Shown here one piece after another: positions 62,295 to 64,000 of a stretch of DNA of 64,000 nt; the first letter of the stretch is position 1; the number at the start of each line of letters is the position of its first letter. The position numbers and the translations under genes are program-made. The DNA lies in assembly GCA_016711925.1 (NCBI GenBank), contig JADJSA010000017.1, forward strand, positions 372,001-436,000, written 5' to 3'. This stretch comes from Candidatus Methylophosphatis haderslevensis. GTDB lineage: Bacteria > Pseudomonadota > Gammaproteobacteria > Burkholderiales > Rhodocyclaceae. Under the pieces are notes generated by a model, which worked only from the letters and a program-made list of their open reading frames with translations, was not told the origin of the DNA and ran no database searches.

Positions 62295-62592
62295 GATCCT
62301 TCTCCCCTCAATCAGTATGCAGATCGCCAAGGCCGCAAACAGGCCCGCTCAAACGGGTGCAGATTGCAGGGTCAAATTACGTCTGAATAGAAAATGCCTC
62401 ATGGATCACGGGCACACCCGAGGCACAGATTGGGCACACTGTGGGCGCACAAATCTAAGCACGACGTCTGGACGAATTGATCGGATCTGCCGCTAGACGC
62501 TGGCTGCGGCGGCAGCGCCAAAGCAACGAAGCGCTTGGCGTTGACAGCTGCAACGCGACCACGAACGAAAATTTATTTGAGACTCAAGAAGT
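62295..62592. other. Short gene-free gap between IS66 and tRNA-Arg
   Basis: Nearly 300 bases without a credible gene. A partly symmetrical stretch around 62428-62457 (GGGCACACTGTGGGCGCACA) resembles a diverged binding site, but I cannot name it. The gap faces the 3' end of the tRNA, the usual side for integration of islands. Confidence 0.4.
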
Positions 62593-62669
62593 TGGCGCGC
62601 CCGACACGATTCGAACGTGCGACCCCTGCCTTCGGAGGGCAGTACTCTATCCAGCTGAGCTACGGGCGC
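62593..62669 (-). tRNA. tRNA-Arg (anticodon CCG)
   Basis: 77 bases on the minus strand. The acceptor stem GCGCCCG pairs with CGGGCGC, the discriminator is G and CCA is encoded (62593-62595). The D-arm contains GCTCAGCTGGATAGAG. The anticodon arm is CTGCC-CTCCGAA-GGCAG with anticodon CCG, and the T-arm loop is TTCGAAT. All helices pair as expected. Confidence 0.95.
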
Positions 62670-62786
62670 GTGGGGAGGGGCGAAGCATAGCCCGATTCGG
62701 CCCTGGCGTCCAACCGGACGGGCTGCAGCGAGCGGGCCGGAAGGCTATAATCGGCGCCTCACGAAATCGCCCCGAGGCCCGAAATC

Positions 62787-63293
62787 ATGTCCGACGATCC
62801 GCACGACGACCACAGCACTTTCATCAAGACGCCGAAGCAGTTGATTGCGGCGGTGGTGGCGTTTTTTGCCGTGGTGATCCTGCTGCCGGTGATGTTTTCC
62901 CAACTGGTGACGGCGGGTCGCCGCGCCGCCCCGGACGAGGAAATGACCGCCAAGCTGATCCAGCCGGTCGCGCGGGTCGAGATGGCCGCCGGCGGCGGGG
63001 CGGTGACTGCCAAGGGCGCCAAGACCGGCGAGCAGGTGGTGGCCGCGGTGTGCGGCGCCTGCCACAACGCCGGGGTTGCCGGTGCGCCGAAGGTCGGCGA
63101 CAACGCGGGTTGGGCGCCGCGCCTTGCTCTCGGGCTCAATGGCCTGACCAAGAGCGCGATCGCCGGCAAGAATGCGATGCCCCCGCGCGGTGGCGGCGCC
63201 GATCTGACCGATGACGAGATCGCGCGGGCGGTGGCCTTCATGGCGAACAAGTCCGGCGCCAGCTTCAAGGAGCCGCCGGTAGCGGCAAAGTAG
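62787..63293 (+). CDS. Membrane-anchored cytochrome c5-like protein
   Basis: A 168-residue monoheme cytochrome. A His/Asp-rich start is followed by one transmembrane helix (residues about 19-42, LIAAVVAFFAVVILLPVMF) and a Gly/Ala linker. The heme site is VCGACH (about residues 88-93). The axial Met is in NAMPPRGGGADLTDDEIARAVAFM, the class I c5 pattern. It would shuttle electrons in the periplasm while tethered to the inner membrane, possibly to the caa3-like oxidase of this window. A -10 TATAAT (62746-62751) lies 36 bases before the ATG. A strong terminator follows. Confidence 0.92.
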   Translation: MSDDPHDDHSTFIKTPKQLIAAVVAFFAVVILLPVMFSQLVTAGRRAAPDEEMTAKLIQPVARVEMAAGGGAVTAKGAKTGEQVVAAVCGACHNAGVAGAPKVGDNAGWAPRLALGLNGLTKSAIAGKNAMPPRGGGADLTDDEIARAVAFMANKSGASFKEPPVAAK

Positions 63294-63309
63294 CCGCAGC
63301 GGGAATCGG

Positions 63310-63336
63310 AAAAGGGCGCTGCGGCGCCCTTTTTTG
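63310..63336 (+). terminator. Rho-independent terminator of the cytochrome c5 gene
   Basis: AAAAGGGCGC (63310-63319) pairs with GCGCCCTTTT (63324-63333) around a TGCG loop, followed by more T's. It lies 17 bases after the stop codon. Confidence 0.92.
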
Positions 63337-63710
63337 TTGCGCTGGTAGCCCTCGGCGCGGGGCGGTGCAGCACCCGGTCGGTTTGCCCAGCCCGGCGAGA
63401 GCGGCAACCGGCTGCGCGCAGCGCTTGTGCCGTGCCGCCCGCACCGCCTCCGGCGCCGCCTCTTGGGTGCCCGGGAAACCTTATAGGGCGGTCTTCTCCG
63501 GCTTGGCATCGCCAAACACCGCATGGTTGCTTGCTCTGCGGCTTGCCCGTCTGGAGATCGCCATTCCATGCGGGTTCCAGGCCGGTTGCCTGCGAAATTT
63601 GCGGCCGCCGCCAGGCAATGCCGATGTCACGTCCGGCGCGACAGATTTCGCGGCGGGCGCGATGCGTGGCGCATATACTGTCGGGCATCGCCAACCTCCC
63701 GGACGCCGCC
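63337..63710. other. Intergenic interval with a dispersed-repeat copy
   Basis: Apart from the repeat at 63518-63581 I see no gene or clear promoter. The translations are Arg/Ala/Gly-rich noise. Confidence 0.5.
63518..63581. repeat. Dispersed REP-like repeat, copy 6
   Basis: A right arm GGAGATCGCCATTCCATGCG (63553-63572) continues to GGTTCCAGG and is the fullest match to the family. A shorter inverted arm, ACCGCATGGTTGCTTGC, lies around 63519-63535. Confidence 0.65.
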
Positions 63711-64000
63711 ATGCCCTGCCTCCCGTTCGCCCGCCCGCTGCTCGCCGGCCTTGCGCTGGCCGCCACGCTCTGCCTGCCGCTGCCGGCGCGGGCCGACGAT
63801 GGCGGACTTGCCACCGACGATGCCGGCGACGTGTCGCTGAGTGCCGCCGAGGCCGAACTCGACAACCCCGAGCGCGCCGGCTATCGGCGCCTGATGCGGC
63901 TCACCCAGGCGCTCGACCAGGCGGCCAGACGCAAGCCCGGCGACCAGCCGACGGCGTTGCTGGCCGCCCGCGCGCTGGCCACTTATGGCGGCATGAGCGG
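63711..64000 (+). CDS. N-terminal part of an exported protein (runs off the window)
   Basis: 96 codons visible. A clear signal peptide (FARPLLAGLALAATLCLPLPARA, cleavage near residue 28) is followed by an acidic stretch (DDGGLATDDAGDVSLSAAE) and then a helical region (GYRRLMRLTQALDQAARRKPG). No motif identifies it. The reading frame is open to the end of the window, so the protein is longer than shown. Export to the periplasm is the only firm inference. Confidence 0.65.
   Translation, partial: MPCLPFARPLLAGLALAATLCLPLPARADDGGLATDDAGDVSLSAAEAELDNPERAGYRRLMRLTQALDQAARRKPGDQPTALLAARALATYGGMS

Noticed and set aside
59826..62302. 8-base target-site duplication of the IS66 element
   Set aside because: The flanking octamers (GTTACACC and GATCCTTC) do not match.
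56243..62669. Integration of an island at the tRNA-Arg 3' end with a direct att repeat
   Set aside because: I looked for a copy of the tRNA 3' end (GCGCCCGACACGATTC) in the 56243-56767 gap and did not see one. No integrase is present, so only the weaker statement of an accessory segment is kept.

Overview
The window is GC-rich chromosomal DNA of a betaproteobacterium, probably from the Rhodocyclales or a close relative. This is inferred from gene order (coxB-coxA-ctaG-coxC-SURF1-SCO-ctaB-SCO1, and aroQ-accB-accC-prmA-DUF3426-tpx), from the CIRCE/sigma70 control region of rpoH, and from protein resemblance. No 16S gene is present, so the assignment stays at that level.

Layout. 1-4136: a gene tail, an MltF-type lytic transglycosylase and a frameshifted alphaproteobacterial-type porin. 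4191-5163: rpoH with a CIRCE-like operator and a strong terminator. 5332-9831 (minus strand): a TIR-NB-ARC-TPR protein followed by five small exported or membrane-anchored proteins that share two modules. This is the most unusual locus in the window. 9915-18540 (minus): five genes for large multi-domain c-type cytochromes, two of them clearly RoxA-like, plus a lipoprotein, read from a good sigma70 promoter near 18690. 19047-27936 (minus): an aa3-type cytochrome c oxidase locus with assembly factors, in which subunit II is fused to a cytochrome c domain and an OmpA-like domain. The heme A synthase gene is absent from its usual slot. 28126-37492: peptidoglycan recycling (mpl), a TlpA-like protein, aroQ, accB/accC, prmA, a zinc-ribbon membrane protein, tpx, dgkA and a PfkB kinase. 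37825-52203 (minus): apaH and an eleven-gene surface-glycan cluster of WbpM/WbpL/WbpV type. It also holds an AsnB-like amidotransferase, a uronate epimerase, glycosyltransferases, methyltransferases and a MurJ-like flippase. 52354-56242: waaC, waaA and an RluB/RluF-family pseudouridine synthase with a long disordered N-terminus. 56243-62592: an accessory segment with a large KAP-family NTPase and a degraded IS66-family element, next to tRNA-Arg(CCG). 62787-64000: a membrane-anchored cytochrome c5-like protein and the start of an exported protein.

Two features run through the whole window. First, short inverted repeats with a core like CCATGCGGCTTCCAG lie in several intergenic gaps and once inside a coding region (REP/BIME-like). 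Second, many single-base frameshifts occur, often in homopolymers and including genes expected to be essential (accB, coxA). This looks more like residual sequencing error than gene decay, so broken genes here should be read with caution.

Functionally, the window joins respiration (cytochrome oxidase, cytochrome c5, periplasmic cytochromes), envelope building (LPS core, O-antigen-type glycan, murein turnover) and stress control (rpoH). The two accessory NTPase loci (TIR-STAND and KAP) are plausible but unproven defence or signalling systems.
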